Below are positions 40,178 through 49,118 of a stretch of 64,000 nt of DNA, piece after piece; positions within the stretch are counted from its first letter, which is position 1; each line of letters starts with the position of its first letter. The position numbers and the translations under genes were made by a program. A model generated the notes under the pieces. The model ran no database searches. It had not been told where the DNA came from and saw nothing but the letters and a program-made list of their open reading frames with translations. Source of the stretch: Pseudonocardia autotrophica (GTDB lineage: Bacteria; Actinomycetota; Actinomycetes; Mycobacteriales; Pseudonocardiaceae); NCBI RefSeq assembly GCF_000717175.1, contig NZ_JNYD01000031.1:5150-69149 (forward strand). The letters run 5' to 3'.

Positions 40178-41209
40178 TCAGGTGTGGAGGTGGCAGCGCA
40201 CCGTGCCGCCACCGGGGGCGGTGACGACGGGCGGGGCCTCGACCTTGCAGACGTCCATCACGTGGGGGCAGCGGGTGTGGAAGGCGCAGCCCGACGGAGG
40301 GTTGGCTGCGTCGGGCACCTCGCCGCGCAGCACGATCCGTTCCCGCTCCCGCTGCCGGCGCGGGTTCGGCACCGGCACGGCCGAGAGCAGCGCCTCGGTG
40401 TAGGGGTGCGCCGGCCGGTCGAAGAGCCGGTCGGTCGGCGCCGTCTCGACGATCTCGCCGAGGTACATCACCGCCACCCGGTGCGCGATGTGCCGGACGA
40501 CGGCGAGGTCGTGCGCGATGAACAGGTACGACAGCCCGAACTCGGCCTGCAGGTCCTCGAGCAGGTTGAGGATCTGGTTCTGGGTGGAGACGTCGAGCGC
40601 GCTGACCGCCTCGTCGCACACCAGCAGCCGCGGGTTGAGTGCGATGGCCCGCGCGATCGCCAGCCGCTGCCGCTGCCCGCCGGAGAACTCGTACGGGTAG
40701 CGCTGGGCGTACGTCGCCGACAGCCCGACGTGCTCGAGCAGGTCCCCCACCCGGGTCGAGCGCTCGGACCGGGACAGCGACTCGTGGACGTCGAGCGGCT
40801 CGCCGATGCTCTCCCCCACCACCATCGCGGGGTCGAGCGACGAGTACGGGTCCTGGAACACCATCTGCATCCGCCGCCGGGCCAGCCGCAGGTCGCCGCG
40901 GCCGAGGGCGGTGATCTCCTCGCCGTCGAGCCGGACCGAGCCGGCCGTCGGCTCGACGAGCCGCAGCATGGCCCGCCCCGTCGTCGACTTGCCCGAGCCG
41001 GACTCGCCGACCAGCCCGAGCGTCTCGCGCTCGCCGATCTCCAGGCTCACCCCGCGCACCGCGCGCAGGGTGCCGCCGCGGCCGAGGATCCCGCCCCGCA
41101 GCCGGAAGTCGACGGTCAGGTCCTCCACCTCGGCGACCGGGCCGGCGGGGTCCGCCCGCGGCGAGACGGACCCAGACGTGGATTGGGACGCGTTCACCGC
41201 GTTCGTCAT
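40178..41209 (-). CDS. dppF: ABC transporter ATP-binding protein, DppF/OppF type
   Basis: A 343-residue ATPase that powers uptake of a peptide-like or other small solute. It has Walker A GESGSGKST, the signature SGGQRQRLAIARAIA, Walker B LLVCDEAVSALD, and the C-terminal extension with GCAFHTRCPHVMDVC cysteines typical of the OppF/DppF subfamily (an Fe-S or structural motif). The ATG overlaps the partner ATPase gene by four bases. It is last in the dppBCDF-type operon. Confidence 0.93.
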   Translation of the reverse strand: MTNAVNASQSTSGSVSPRADPAGPVAEVEDLTVDFRLRGGILGRGGTLRAVRGVSLEIGERETLGLVGESGSGKSTTGRAMLRLVEPTAGSVRLDGEEITALGRGDLRLARRRMQMVFQDPYSSLDPAMVVGESIGEPLDVHESLSRSERSTRVGDLLEHVGLSATYAQRYPYEFSGGQRQRLAIARAIALNPRLLVCDEAVSALDVSTQNQILNLLEDLQAEFGLSYLFIAHDLAVVRHIAHRVAVMYLGEIVETAPTDRLFDRPAHPYTEALLSAVPVPNPRRQRERERIVLRGEVPDAANPPSGCAFHTRCPHVMDVCKVEAPPVVTAPGGGTVRCHLHT

Positions 41210-42198
41210 GCGCTCCCCTTCAGGGCCAGTTCGGACACGCGCAGGCACCGGCTGGTGCCGCCCTCGGCGAGCGGGTGCTCGGCGACGGCGGTGTCCCGGC
41301 AGGCGTCGACGACGTGCCCGCACCGCGGGTGGAACCGGCAGCCGGCGGGCATCGCACCCGCGGGCGGGGTGGAGCCGGGGATCGTGGCCAGCCGCCCCGA
41401 CCGGGCCGTGAGCTGCGGCATCGCCGACAGCAGCGCCTCGGTGTAGGGGTGGCGCGGGTGCTCGTAGAGCGCGTCGACCCCGGCCCGCTCCACGACCTGC
41501 CCGGCGTACATGACCACGGCGCGGTCGCAGATGTCGGCGACCACCCCGAGGTCGTGGGTCACGAACACCACCGCGGTGCCGAACTCGTCCCGCATGGCGC
41601 GCAACAGGTCCAGCACCTGGGCCTGGATCGTCACGTCGAGGGCGGTCGTCGGCTCGTCGGCGATCACCAGCTTGGGCTCGCAGGACAGCGCCATCGCGAT
41701 CATCACGCGCTGCCGCATGCCGCCCGAGAACTCGTGCGGGTAGCTGCGGGCGCGCCGCTCCGCGTGCGGGATGCCGACGGTCGAGAGCACCTCGACCGCG
41801 CGGGCCCAGGCGGCCCGTTTCGACCCGCCGCGGTGCCGCCGCACCACCTCCGCGATCTGGTCCCCGACCCGGAACGCCGGGTCGAGGCTGGTCATGGGCT
41901 CCTGGAAGATCATGGACAGCTCGTCGCCGCGGAGCGCCTCCATCTTCCGGCGCGGCAGCCCGACGAGCTCGCGGCCGTCGAGCCGGATGCTGCCGGCGGT
42001 GATCCGCGCGGACTCGGGGGGCAGCAGCCCGAGCACGGTGAGGCTGGTGACGGTCTTGCCGGAGCCGGACTCGCCGACCAGCCCGACCGTCTCGCCGCGG
42101 TCGACGGTGAACGACACGCCGTCGAGCACCTGTACCCAGCCCCGGTCGGTGGCGAACTCGACCTCCAGGCCCTCCACCACGAGGAGCGGTTCGGTCAC
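41206..42198 (-). CDS. dppD: ABC transporter ATP-binding protein, DppD/OppD type
   Basis: A 330-residue ATPase partner. It has Walker A GESGSGKTV, signature SGGMRQRVMIAMAL, Walker B KLVIADEPTTALDVT, and the C-terminal GCRFHPRCGHVVDAC motif of the oligopeptide family. Start overlaps the permease stop by four bases; stop overlaps the dppF start. It pairs with DppF as a heterodimer at the cytoplasmic face of the two permeases. Confidence 0.93.
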   Translation of the reverse strand: MTEPLLVVEGLEVEFATDRGWVQVLDGVSFTVDRGETVGLVGESGSGKTVTSLTVLGLLPPESARITAGSIRLDGRELVGLPRRKMEALRGDELSMIFQEPMTSLDPAFRVGDQIAEVVRRHRGGSKRAAWARAVEVLSTVGIPHAERRARSYPHEFSGGMRQRVMIAMALSCEPKLVIADEPTTALDVTIQAQVLDLLRAMRDEFGTAVVFVTHDLGVVADICDRAVVMYAGQVVERAGVDALYEHPRHPYTEALLSAMPQLTARSGRLATIPGSTPPAGAMPAGCRFHPRCGHVVDACRDTAVAEHPLAEGGTSRCLRVSELALKGSA

Positions 42199-43088
42199 GA
42201 CCCCCTCCGGATCTCCCGGCCGAGCGAGTCCCGCAGGCCGTCGCCGAGGATGTTGAACGCGAGCACGGTCAGGGCGATGAGCAGGCCCGGGAACACCGTC
42301 AGCCAGGGCGCGGTGGCGGTGTAGCGGAAGCCGCGCTCGATCATCGAGCCCCAGCTCGCGTCGGGCGGCTGCACGCCGAGCCCCAGGAAGCTCAGGCTCG
42401 CCTCGGCGAGCATCGCCATCGCCGCCGTGAGCGAGATCTGCACGATCAGCGGCGAGAGCGCGTTGGGCAGCACGTGCCGGAGGATCACCCGCGGTGTCGG
42501 GGTGCCGATCGAGCGCGAGGCCTCGACGAAGGTCTCCTCGCGGATCGACAGCACCGTGCCGCGGACCAGCCGGACGAACCGCGGTGCGAAGATCACGCCG
42601 ATCACGAACATCGCGTTGGTCAGGCTCGGGCCGAGCACGCCGACGAAGGCGATCGCGAGGATCAGCGGCGGGAAGCTCATCAGCGCGTCGGTGAGCCGCA
42701 TGATCACCGCGTCGACCTTGCGGCCGGCGTATCCCGCGATCAGCCCCGGGATCACGCCGAGCACCACCGCGACGCCCACGGCCTGGGCCGCGGCGACCAG
42801 CGAGACCCGGCCGGCGTAGAGGGCGCGGCTGAACACGTCCCGGCCCAGGTCGTCCGTGCCCAGGATGTGCCCGCCACCGGGCTGCTGCAGCACCGAGCCC
42901 AGGTTCTGGGCCAGCGGGTCGTGCGTGGCCAGCAGCGGGGCGAGCGCCGCCGCGAGGACGACGAGGACCAGGTAGACCAGGGCGGCGAGGGCGAGCTTCT
43001 GCCGCCGGAAGCGGCGCACGAAGCGCGCCCGGGCGCTGGGTTCGGGCGGCGCGAGCGCCTCGCGCCGGTCGAGGGCGGTGGCCGTCAC
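42195..43088 (-). CDS. dppC: ABC transporter permease, DppC type
   Basis: A 297-residue inner-membrane permease with an N-terminal cytoplasmic segment, a first membrane helix (LALAALVYLVLVVLAAALAPLLA), the conserved HILGTDDLGRDVFSRALYAGR loop of DppC proteins, and the ATPase-coupling EAA loop EASRSIGTPTPRVILRHVLPNA. It ends with SLSFLGLGVQPPDASWGSM, also typical. GTG start overlapping dppB by four bases. Forms a heterodimer with DppB. Confidence 0.93.
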   Translation of the reverse strand: MTATALDRREALAPPEPSARARFVRRFRRQKLALAALVYLVLVVLAAALAPLLATHDPLAQNLGSVLQQPGGGHILGTDDLGRDVFSRALYAGRVSLVAAAQAVGVAVVLGVIPGLIAGYAGRKVDAVIMRLTDALMSFPPLILAIAFVGVLGPSLTNAMFVIGVIFAPRFVRLVRGTVLSIREETFVEASRSIGTPTPRVILRHVLPNALSPLIVQISLTAAMAMLAEASLSFLGLGVQPPDASWGSMIERGFRYTATAPWLTVFPGLLIALTVLAFNILGDGLRDSLGREIRRGS

Positions 43089-44029
43089 GCCTGCCTCACC
43101 TTCGGGTTGAGCCAGCCGTAGGACAGGTCCACGACCAGGTTCACGAGCATCACGATCAGGGCTGCGACGACGACGATCCCCTGGATCATCGGGATGTCCC
43201 GCTGCAGCACGGCGCGGATCGCCAGGTCGCCGAGCCCGGGCAGGCCGAACACCCGCTCGACGATCACGGAGCCGCCGAGCAGGAAGCCGACCTGGAAGCC
43301 GATCACCGTGACCACCGGCACGGCGGCGTTCTTCATCCCGTGCTTGAGGACCACGGCGCGCCCGCTGAGCCCGTTGGCCCGGGCGGTGCGGATGAAGTCC
43401 TGCTGGAGGGTGTCGGTGAGCGACCCGCGCAGCTGGCGGGTGATCTCGGCGGCCACCGCGGTGCCGAGGGTGATGCCGGGCAGGACCAGGCCGCGGGCCC
43501 AGGCGCCGACGCCCTCGGAGATCGGCGTGTAGCCCACCGCCGGGAAGATCGGGAAGGCCAGCGCGAACGCCATGATCAGCAGGATCCCGACCCAGAAGTT
43601 GGGCAGGGAGATGCCGACGGAGGCGAAGAGCGTGGCTCCGCGGTCCTGCCAGCGGCCGCGCCGCAGTGCCGCAACCACACCGGCCGGCACGGCGATCAGC
43701 AGCGCGATCAGCATGGCGGCCAGGGTGAGCGCGAGCGTGACGGGGAACCGGCCGGCGATCGCGCCGGTCACGGACTCGTTGCTGAACAGCGAGCTGCCGA
43801 GGTCGCCGGTCAGGGCGTTGCCGGCCCAGGCGGCGTACTGGACGAGGACGGGGTCGTTCAGGCCGAGGCGTTCCCGGGTGGCGTCGATCTGCGCTTCGGT
43901 GGCGTTCTCGCCGGCGATCGTGATGGCCGGATCGCCCGGGATCATCAGGACCAGCGCGAAGACGCCGAGGGACACGAGGAAGAGCAGCGGGACCATCATC
44001 AGGACACGCCGGACGGTGTACCGGAGCAC
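43085..44029 (-). CDS. dppB: ABC transporter permease, DppB type
   Basis: A 314-residue permease. It has the N-terminal signature VRRVLMMVPLLFLVSLGVFALVL, the periplasmic loop PGDPA...ERLGLNDPVLVQYA, and the coupling loop IRTARANGLSGRAVVLKHGM. First gene of the importer operon; the gap to the divergent receptor operon is 438 bases and holds an AACGATCGTT operator. The four receptors encoded opposite are the presumed substrate donors. Substrate class (peptide, opine, nickel-chelate, sugar acid) cannot be assigned. Confidence 0.93.
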   Translation of the reverse strand: MLRYTVRRVLMMVPLLFLVSLGVFALVLMIPGDPAITIAGENATEAQIDATRERLGLNDPVLVQYAAWAGNALTGDLGSSLFSNESVTGAIAGRFPVTLALTLAAMLIALLIAVPAGVVAALRRGRWQDRGATLFASVGISLPNFWVGILLIMAFALAFPIFPAVGYTPISEGVGAWARGLVLPGITLGTAVAAEITRQLRGSLTDTLQQDFIRTARANGLSGRAVVLKHGMKNAAVPVVTVIGFQVGFLLGGSVIVERVFGLPGLGDLAIRAVLQRDIPMIQGIVVVAALIVMLVNLVVDLSYGWLNPKVRQA

Positions 44030-44467
44030 GGGCGGGCACCCTCCCAGCGGACGGCGGTGTCGCGAGGGGAACTGCGACCGGGTGGTGGGGAAGAAGGATT
44101 CGGGATCGGTCGGGAAAAGGGCGCGGAGAATCGTCGTCCACGCCCGGGCACGCCCCCGTCGCGCGGCACCTCCGCACTAAACGATCGTTCGGAAAGGTAG
44201 CAAGCGCCACACGGTCCGTCAACCGGCTCTTTACCAGGAACGCCGTCTGAGCTGGGAACCTACTCGGGCGTATCGCCGCCCCTTGACCTCCGCTTGACCC
44301 GAGTGGCCCATCAAGATCACCTTAGCGGCCGCCGACAATGCGGGGAAACGACGACTTGTGAATCGCGGCGACTCGTGTTCAGAATGGCGCTGCGCCGGCA
44401 CGTCCCCGGCGATCCCTCGTATTCTCGCGCCCCGCATCGTCGCGGGCCTGGAGAAGGTGGACCGCCC
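44030..44467. promoter_or_regulatory. Divergent control region of the importer and receptor operons
   Basis: No gene is visible. It contains the operator at 44180-44189, a possible receptor-operon promoter (TTGTGA at 44356-44361, 18 bases, CAGAAT at 44380-44385), and GAGAAGG before the first receptor ATG. TTGACC occurs twice around 44283-44300, but no matching -10 was clear. Confidence 0.5.
44180..44189. promoter_or_regulatory. AACGATCGTT operator of the importer/receptor locus
   Basis: A perfect 10-bp palindrome, flanked TA/CG, between dppB and the first receptor gene. It matches the regulon consensus and links transport to the acyl-CoA genes. Confidence 0.7.
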
Positions 44468-46051
44468 ATGCCGATCCGTCGTGTCCCGGCCGTGTTCACG
44501 GCCCTGCTGACCGCGTTGCTCGCGGTCGCCCTGGCCGGCTGCGCCCCGATCTCGCCGTCGGAGGGCGGCGGCGGTGCCTCCACCGCACCGGTCGCCCGGG
44601 AGGACCTCGACCCCGAGGCGACGATCCGGTACGCCGACGCCGTCGGCCCCAGCCGGTTCGACCCGCACCGCTCCACGAACGGCCAGGACATCCGCTACCT
44701 CGCCCCCGTGTACGACCGGCTCGTGCACCTGTCCTCGGCGGGCGACCCGATCCCCGGGCTCGCCACGGCGTGGGAGTGGCAGGACGACGGCCTCGCGCTC
44801 CGGATGACGTTGCGGCAGAACGTCCGCTTCCACGACGGCGCCCCGTTCGACTCGGCCGCGGTCAAGGCCAACATCGAGCGGGAGAAGACCGTCGAGGGCT
44901 CCTCGGTGGCCGCGGACCTCGCGAGCGTGACCTCGGTGGAGACGCCGGACCCGAACACGGTCGTGCTGCGCCTGTCGAAGCGCAACAGCATGCTGCTCGG
45001 CCTGCTCTCCCACCGCGCCGGCGCGATGGTGAGCCCCACGGCGTTCGACAACCCCGATCTCGACCTCGCCCCGGTGGGCACCGGCATGTACAAGGTCACC
45101 TCGTACCGGCCGAACGACGTGATCGTCTACGAGCGCAACCCCGACTACTGGAACCGCGACGTCGTCGGCGCGAAGAGCATCGAGCTGCGCATCCTGCCCG
45201 ACGAGGTCACCCGGATGAACGCGCTGCGCACCGGCGAGGTCGACGTCGCGCTGCTGTCGGGCCGGCTGGCCGGCGAGGCGAGCGGGCTGCCGGGCATGAC
45301 GGTGCACCGCGACACCACGCTCACGTACCTGGTGCTGTACCTGAACCGGGCGCGCTCCGAGTTCGGCGACCCCAGGGTGCGCCAGGCGCTCAACTACGCG
45401 GTGAACCGCCAGGCGATCGCGCAGGGCATCTACTTCGGCGCCGCGCAGCCGACCGTGCAGCCCTTCCCGCCGGACTACTACGCCTACAACCCCGCCTACC
45501 CCGGTGACTTCTACCCGCACGACCCGGCCAAGGCCCGGCAGCTGCTCGCCGAGGCGGGCCTGCCGAACGGGTTCGAGTTCGAGATGCTGGTGACCGCGCT
45601 GTCGACCTACACCCAGGCCGGCGAGGCGATCCAGCAGATGCTGGCCGAGGTCGGCATCAAGGCCAACATCCGCAACGTCGAGGCGGCCCAGACGGCCGAC
45701 GTCTACTACCGCCAGCAGCAGGGCGACGCCCTGGTCTCGCAGTGGGGCGGCCGGCCGGACCCGTCGATGACCATCGACCTGCAGTTCACCTCCACCGGTT
45801 TCTCCAACCCCGGCCGCGTCACCACCCCGCGGCTCGAGGAGCTGCAGCGCACCGCCCTCGACACCCTCGACCCGGACAAGCGCCGCGACACCATCCACCA
45901 GGAGGTCGGCGAGCTCGTCGACCAGGCCTTCCAGGTGCCGATCGTGCTCGACGAGTCGGTCATCGCGACCAACCAGCGGATCGCCGGCTTCGAGCTGCTG
46001 GTGACCGGGCAGGTCGACTTCCAGAAGCTGGCCGTGAGGAAGCAGCAGTGA
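44468..46051 (+). CDS. ABC transporter substrate-binding lipoprotein 1 (family 5)
   Basis: A 527-residue receptor of the DppA/OppA family. The signal ends in lipobox LAGC with Cys25 as lipid anchor; the twin arginine near the start is not followed by a Tat-like sequence, so Sec export is likely. The body has the family signatures RYADAVGPSRFDPHRS, FHDGAPFDSAAVK and ADPSMT-like GRPDPSMTIDLQ. First of four tandem paralogues; its stop overlaps the GTG of the next by four bases. Binding specificity is unknown. Confidence 0.93.
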   Translation: MPIRRVPAVFTALLTALLAVALAGCAPISPSEGGGGASTAPVAREDLDPEATIRYADAVGPSRFDPHRSTNGQDIRYLAPVYDRLVHLSSAGDPIPGLATAWEWQDDGLALRMTLRQNVRFHDGAPFDSAAVKANIEREKTVEGSSVAADLASVTSVETPDPNTVVLRLSKRNSMLLGLLSHRAGAMVSPTAFDNPDLDLAPVGTGMYKVTSYRPNDVIVYERNPDYWNRDVVGAKSIELRILPDEVTRMNALRTGEVDVALLSGRLAGEASGLPGMTVHRDTTLTYLVLYLNRARSEFGDPRVRQALNYAVNRQAIAQGIYFGAAQPTVQPFPPDYYAYNPAYPGDFYPHDPAKARQLLAEAGLPNGFEFEMLVTALSTYTQAGEAIQQMLAEVGIKANIRNVEAAQTADVYYRQQQGDALVSQWGGRPDPSMTIDLQFTSTGFSNPGRVTTPRLEELQRTALDTLDPDKRRDTIHQEVGELVDQAFQVPIVLDESVIATNQRIAGFELLVTGQVDFQKLAVRKQQ

Positions 46052-47574
46052 GGCGCAGGACGTTCCTCGGCCTCGTCCCCGTCGCGGGCCTCGTCACGGT
46101 CGCGGGCTGCGCCCCGATCCCGTCCTCGGGCCCGGCGGCGCAGGGCCCGCCGGGCGTGTTCCGGTACGCCTACGAGCTCACGCCGAGCCGGCTGGACCCG
46201 CACCGGGCGTCGATCAGCCAGGACGGGGTCACCCTGTTCCCGGCCTACGACCGGCTGGTGCACCAGTCCCCCGTCGGCGAGCCGGAGCCGGGCCTGGCCC
46301 GGGCGTGGGCCTGGGAGGACCCGCTCGCGCTGCGCCTGGACCTGCGGCCGGGGGTGACCTTCCACGACGGGACGCCGTTCGACGCGGCCGCGGTCAAGGC
46401 CAACATCGAGCGGGCCAAGACGGTCCAGGGCTCGGCGGTGCGGACCGAGCTGGACCCGGTTGCGTCGGTCGAGGTCCGCGACGCCCTGACGGCGGTGCTG
46501 CGGTTGTCGTACCCATCGGCGTCCCTGCCCGCCGTGCTGTCCGACCGGGCCGGGGCGATGGTGAGCCCGAAGGCCCTCGCCGACGGCGTCGACCTCGACG
46601 CCGTCGCGGTCGGGGCGGGCATGTACCGGATGGTCGAGCACAACCGCGGGCAGATCACCCGCTTCGAGCGGCACCCCGGGTACTGGGATCCGGCGGCGGC
46701 CGCGGCGGAGAAGCTGGAGATCCACCACATCGCCGACGCCGCCACCCGGCTCAACGCCGTGCGCACCGGGGTCGTCGACGCGTGCCGGGTACCGCCCGCC
46801 CTGCTCGACCAGGCGAAGCAGACCGGGCTCGAGGTCAGCACCGCGGGCTCGCTGAACTTCAACTACTTCGTGCTCAACCGCGCCCGCTCCGCCTTCGGCG
46901 ACCTGCGGGTGCGGCGCGCGCTCAACCACGCCCTCGACCGGGAGGCGATCCGGCAGGGCGTCTACCGCGGGCTCGCCACGGTCTCGGCGCAGCCGTTCGT
47001 CCCGGGCTACTGGGCCTACGACCCCGACCTCGGCGACGACGCCATCCGGTTCGACCCCGACCTCGCCCGCCGGCTGCTGGCCGAGGCCGGGCTCGGTGAC
47101 GGGCTGCGGTTCTCGACGGTGATCCCGACCGGCTCGGACTACCAGCCGCTGGCCGAGGCGATCCAGGCCCAGCTCGCCGCCGTCGGCGTCACGATGGAGA
47201 TCGCGCCGGCCGCGCCGGACACCATGGGCGACCTGATGTTCGTGCAGGAGCGGTACGACGCCATGCTCGCCTCCTGGGGCCCGCGGGCCGACCCCTCGAT
47301 GACCGTCGCCACCCGGTACACCGCGAACGGCTTCGGCAACCCGGGCGGGCAGACCACGCCCCGGCTGGAGGAGCTGCACAAGCAGGCGCTCGCGACGACC
47401 GACCCGGCCGCGCGGTCCGCGGTCATGCACGACCTGGTCGACGAGGTGGTCGACCAGGTGCTGGAGATCCCCGTCGTGTTCCCCGAGGACGTCGTGGTGC
47501 AGTCGTCGCGCGTCGTCGGCCTCGTGCCGCGGCTGATGCACCGGCCGGAGTTCCGCGGGGTGACGGTCCGATGA
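46048..47574 (+). CDS. ABC transporter substrate-binding lipoprotein 2 (family 5)
   Basis: A 508-residue paralogue. The signal begins RRRTFLG, a twin-arginine motif, and ends VAGC (Cys21), suggesting Tat export of a folded lipoprotein. It shares SRLDPHRASIS, FHDGTPFDAAAVK and GFGNPGGQTTPRLEELHK with the other receptors and ends RPEFRGVTVR. GTG start inside the stop of receptor 1 and ATGA overlap with receptor 3, so the four are translated as a coupled series. Confidence 0.92.
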   Translation: MRRRTFLGLVPVAGLVTVAGCAPIPSSGPAAQGPPGVFRYAYELTPSRLDPHRASISQDGVTLFPAYDRLVHQSPVGEPEPGLARAWAWEDPLALRLDLRPGVTFHDGTPFDAAAVKANIERAKTVQGSAVRTELDPVASVEVRDALTAVLRLSYPSASLPAVLSDRAGAMVSPKALADGVDLDAVAVGAGMYRMVEHNRGQITRFERHPGYWDPAAAAAEKLEIHHIADAATRLNAVRTGVVDACRVPPALLDQAKQTGLEVSTAGSLNFNYFVLNRARSAFGDLRVRRALNHALDREAIRQGVYRGLATVSAQPFVPGYWAYDPDLGDDAIRFDPDLARRLLAEAGLGDGLRFSTVIPTGSDYQPLAEAIQAQLAAVGVTMEIAPAAPDTMGDLMFVQERYDAMLASWGPRADPSMTVATRYTANGFGNPGGQTTPRLEELHKQALATTDPAARSAVMHDLVDEVVDQVLEIPVVFPEDVVVQSSRVVGLVPRLMHRPEFRGVTVR

Positions 47575-49118
47575 GGACGGTCCGCGCCCTCGGCGCCGCA
47601 CTGCTGCTTGTGCTGGTTGCGGCCTGCGCCCCGATCTCCCCGGCCGGCGGCGGGGCCGAGCAGGCCTCGGGGCCCGCCGACCCGACCGCGATCTTCCGGT
47701 GGGCCAACGCCGTGGGGCTCAGCCGGTTCGACCCACACCGGGCCAGCTCCAGCAACGACAACACCCACCTGTTCCTGACCTACGACCGGCTCGTCCACAC
47801 GGACGCGGACGGCCGGGCCGTGCCCGGGTTGGCCACCGCCTGGGAGTTCGGCCCGGACGGGACCACCATGGACATGACCCTGCGGCAGGGCGTTACGTTC
47901 CACGACGGCACCCCGTTCGACGCGGCGGCGGTCAAGGCCAACATCGAGCGGGCCAAGACCGTGACCGGCAGCGCCGTCGCGCCCGAGCTGCGGCCGGTCC
48001 GCTCGGTCGAGGTGCTCGCGCCGGACCGGGTCCGGTTCGTGCTCACCGCGCCCACGGCGTCGCTGCCGCTGGTGCTCTCCGACCGGGCCGGGGCGATGAT
48101 CAGCCCCGCCGCCTTCGACAACCCCGACCTCGACCAGAACCCGGTCGGCGCCGGCATGTTCCGGGTCACCGCCTACCAGCCCGGGGCGCGCATCGAGTAC
48201 CGCGCGGCGCAGAACTACTGGGACCCCGCGGCGGTGCGGGTCGCCGGGATCGACATGCCGATCTACAGCGACTCCGTCACCCGGCTCAACGCCCTGCGCG
48301 GCGGGCAGATCGACGGGGCCGTCCTCTCGCCGGAGCAGGTCGCCGAGGCGCAGGCCGGGGGCGTCCGCGTCGAGCCGGGCCGGACCAGCAACTTCTGGTA
48401 CTTCCAGCCGAACCGGACCCGCTCGGCGTTCGGCGACGTCCGGGTGCGGCGGGCGATTTGGCACGCGATCAACCGGCAGGCCCTGGTCGACGTGCTCGCC
48501 CGCGGCTACGGCGAGCTGTCCGCCCAGCCGCTGCCGGAGTGGAGTCCCGGCCACGACCCGTCGATCGGCCCCGACCCGTACCCGTACGACCCCGCGAAGG
48601 CGCGGCAGCTGCTGGCCGAGGCGGGCCTGGCGGGCGGGTTCACGTTCGAGGCGCTCGTCTCGACCAGTCCGGACGTCCAGCGGGTCGCGGAGGCCATCCA
48701 GGCCGACCTGGCGGCCGTCGGGATCACGATGACGAGCCGGGTGCTCGAGGGCGCGCAGATCACCGACGAGTTCTTCGTGCGCAAGCAGGGCGACCTCCTG
48801 CTCGGCCCGGGTGGCGGCCGCCCGGACCCCGCCCAGACGACCGGGCTGCGGTACCTGCCGGACGGCTTCAACAACCCCGGCGGCCACACCACCCCGGAGA
48901 TGCAACGCCTGCAGGAGACCGTGCTGCGCACCGTCGACCCGGCCGCCCGCGCCGACGCCCTGCACGCCCAGATGCGCGAGTTCGTCGACCAGGCCTTCGA
49001 GGTGATCCTCTACTACGCGACGCCGCCGGTGGCGCTGTCGCCGCAGGTCCTGGACTTCCACCCCGGTCTCGCCGACCGGCCGGAGTTCCGCGGGGTCGCC
49101 AAGGCGGCGGCCCAGTGA
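47571..49118 (+). CDS. ABC transporter substrate-binding lipoprotein 3 (family 5)
   Basis: A 515-residue paralogue. Its Sec-type signal (ALGAALLLVLVAAC) ends at Cys19 with no twin arginine. Shared motifs are SRFDPHRASSS, FHDGTPFDAAAVK, GGRPDPAQT and GFNNPGGHTTPEMQRL, and the end is RPEFRGVAKAAAQ. It looks closest to receptor 4 (both have RLNALR in the domain hinge, PDPAQT/ADPAQT and the same C-terminal ending), so the pair probably arose from a recent duplication. Confidence 0.92.
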   Translation: MRTVRALGAALLLVLVAACAPISPAGGGAEQASGPADPTAIFRWANAVGLSRFDPHRASSSNDNTHLFLTYDRLVHTDADGRAVPGLATAWEFGPDGTTMDMTLRQGVTFHDGTPFDAAAVKANIERAKTVTGSAVAPELRPVRSVEVLAPDRVRFVLTAPTASLPLVLSDRAGAMISPAAFDNPDLDQNPVGAGMFRVTAYQPGARIEYRAAQNYWDPAAVRVAGIDMPIYSDSVTRLNALRGGQIDGAVLSPEQVAEAQAGGVRVEPGRTSNFWYFQPNRTRSAFGDVRVRRAIWHAINRQALVDVLARGYGELSAQPLPEWSPGHDPSIGPDPYPYDPAKARQLLAEAGLAGGFTFEALVSTSPDVQRVAEAIQADLAAVGITMTSRVLEGAQITDEFFVRKQGDLLLGPGGGRPDPAQTTGLRYLPDGFNNPGGHTTPEMQRLQETVLRTVDPAARADALHAQMREFVDQAFEVILYYATPPVALSPQVLDFHPGLADRPEFRGVAKAAAQ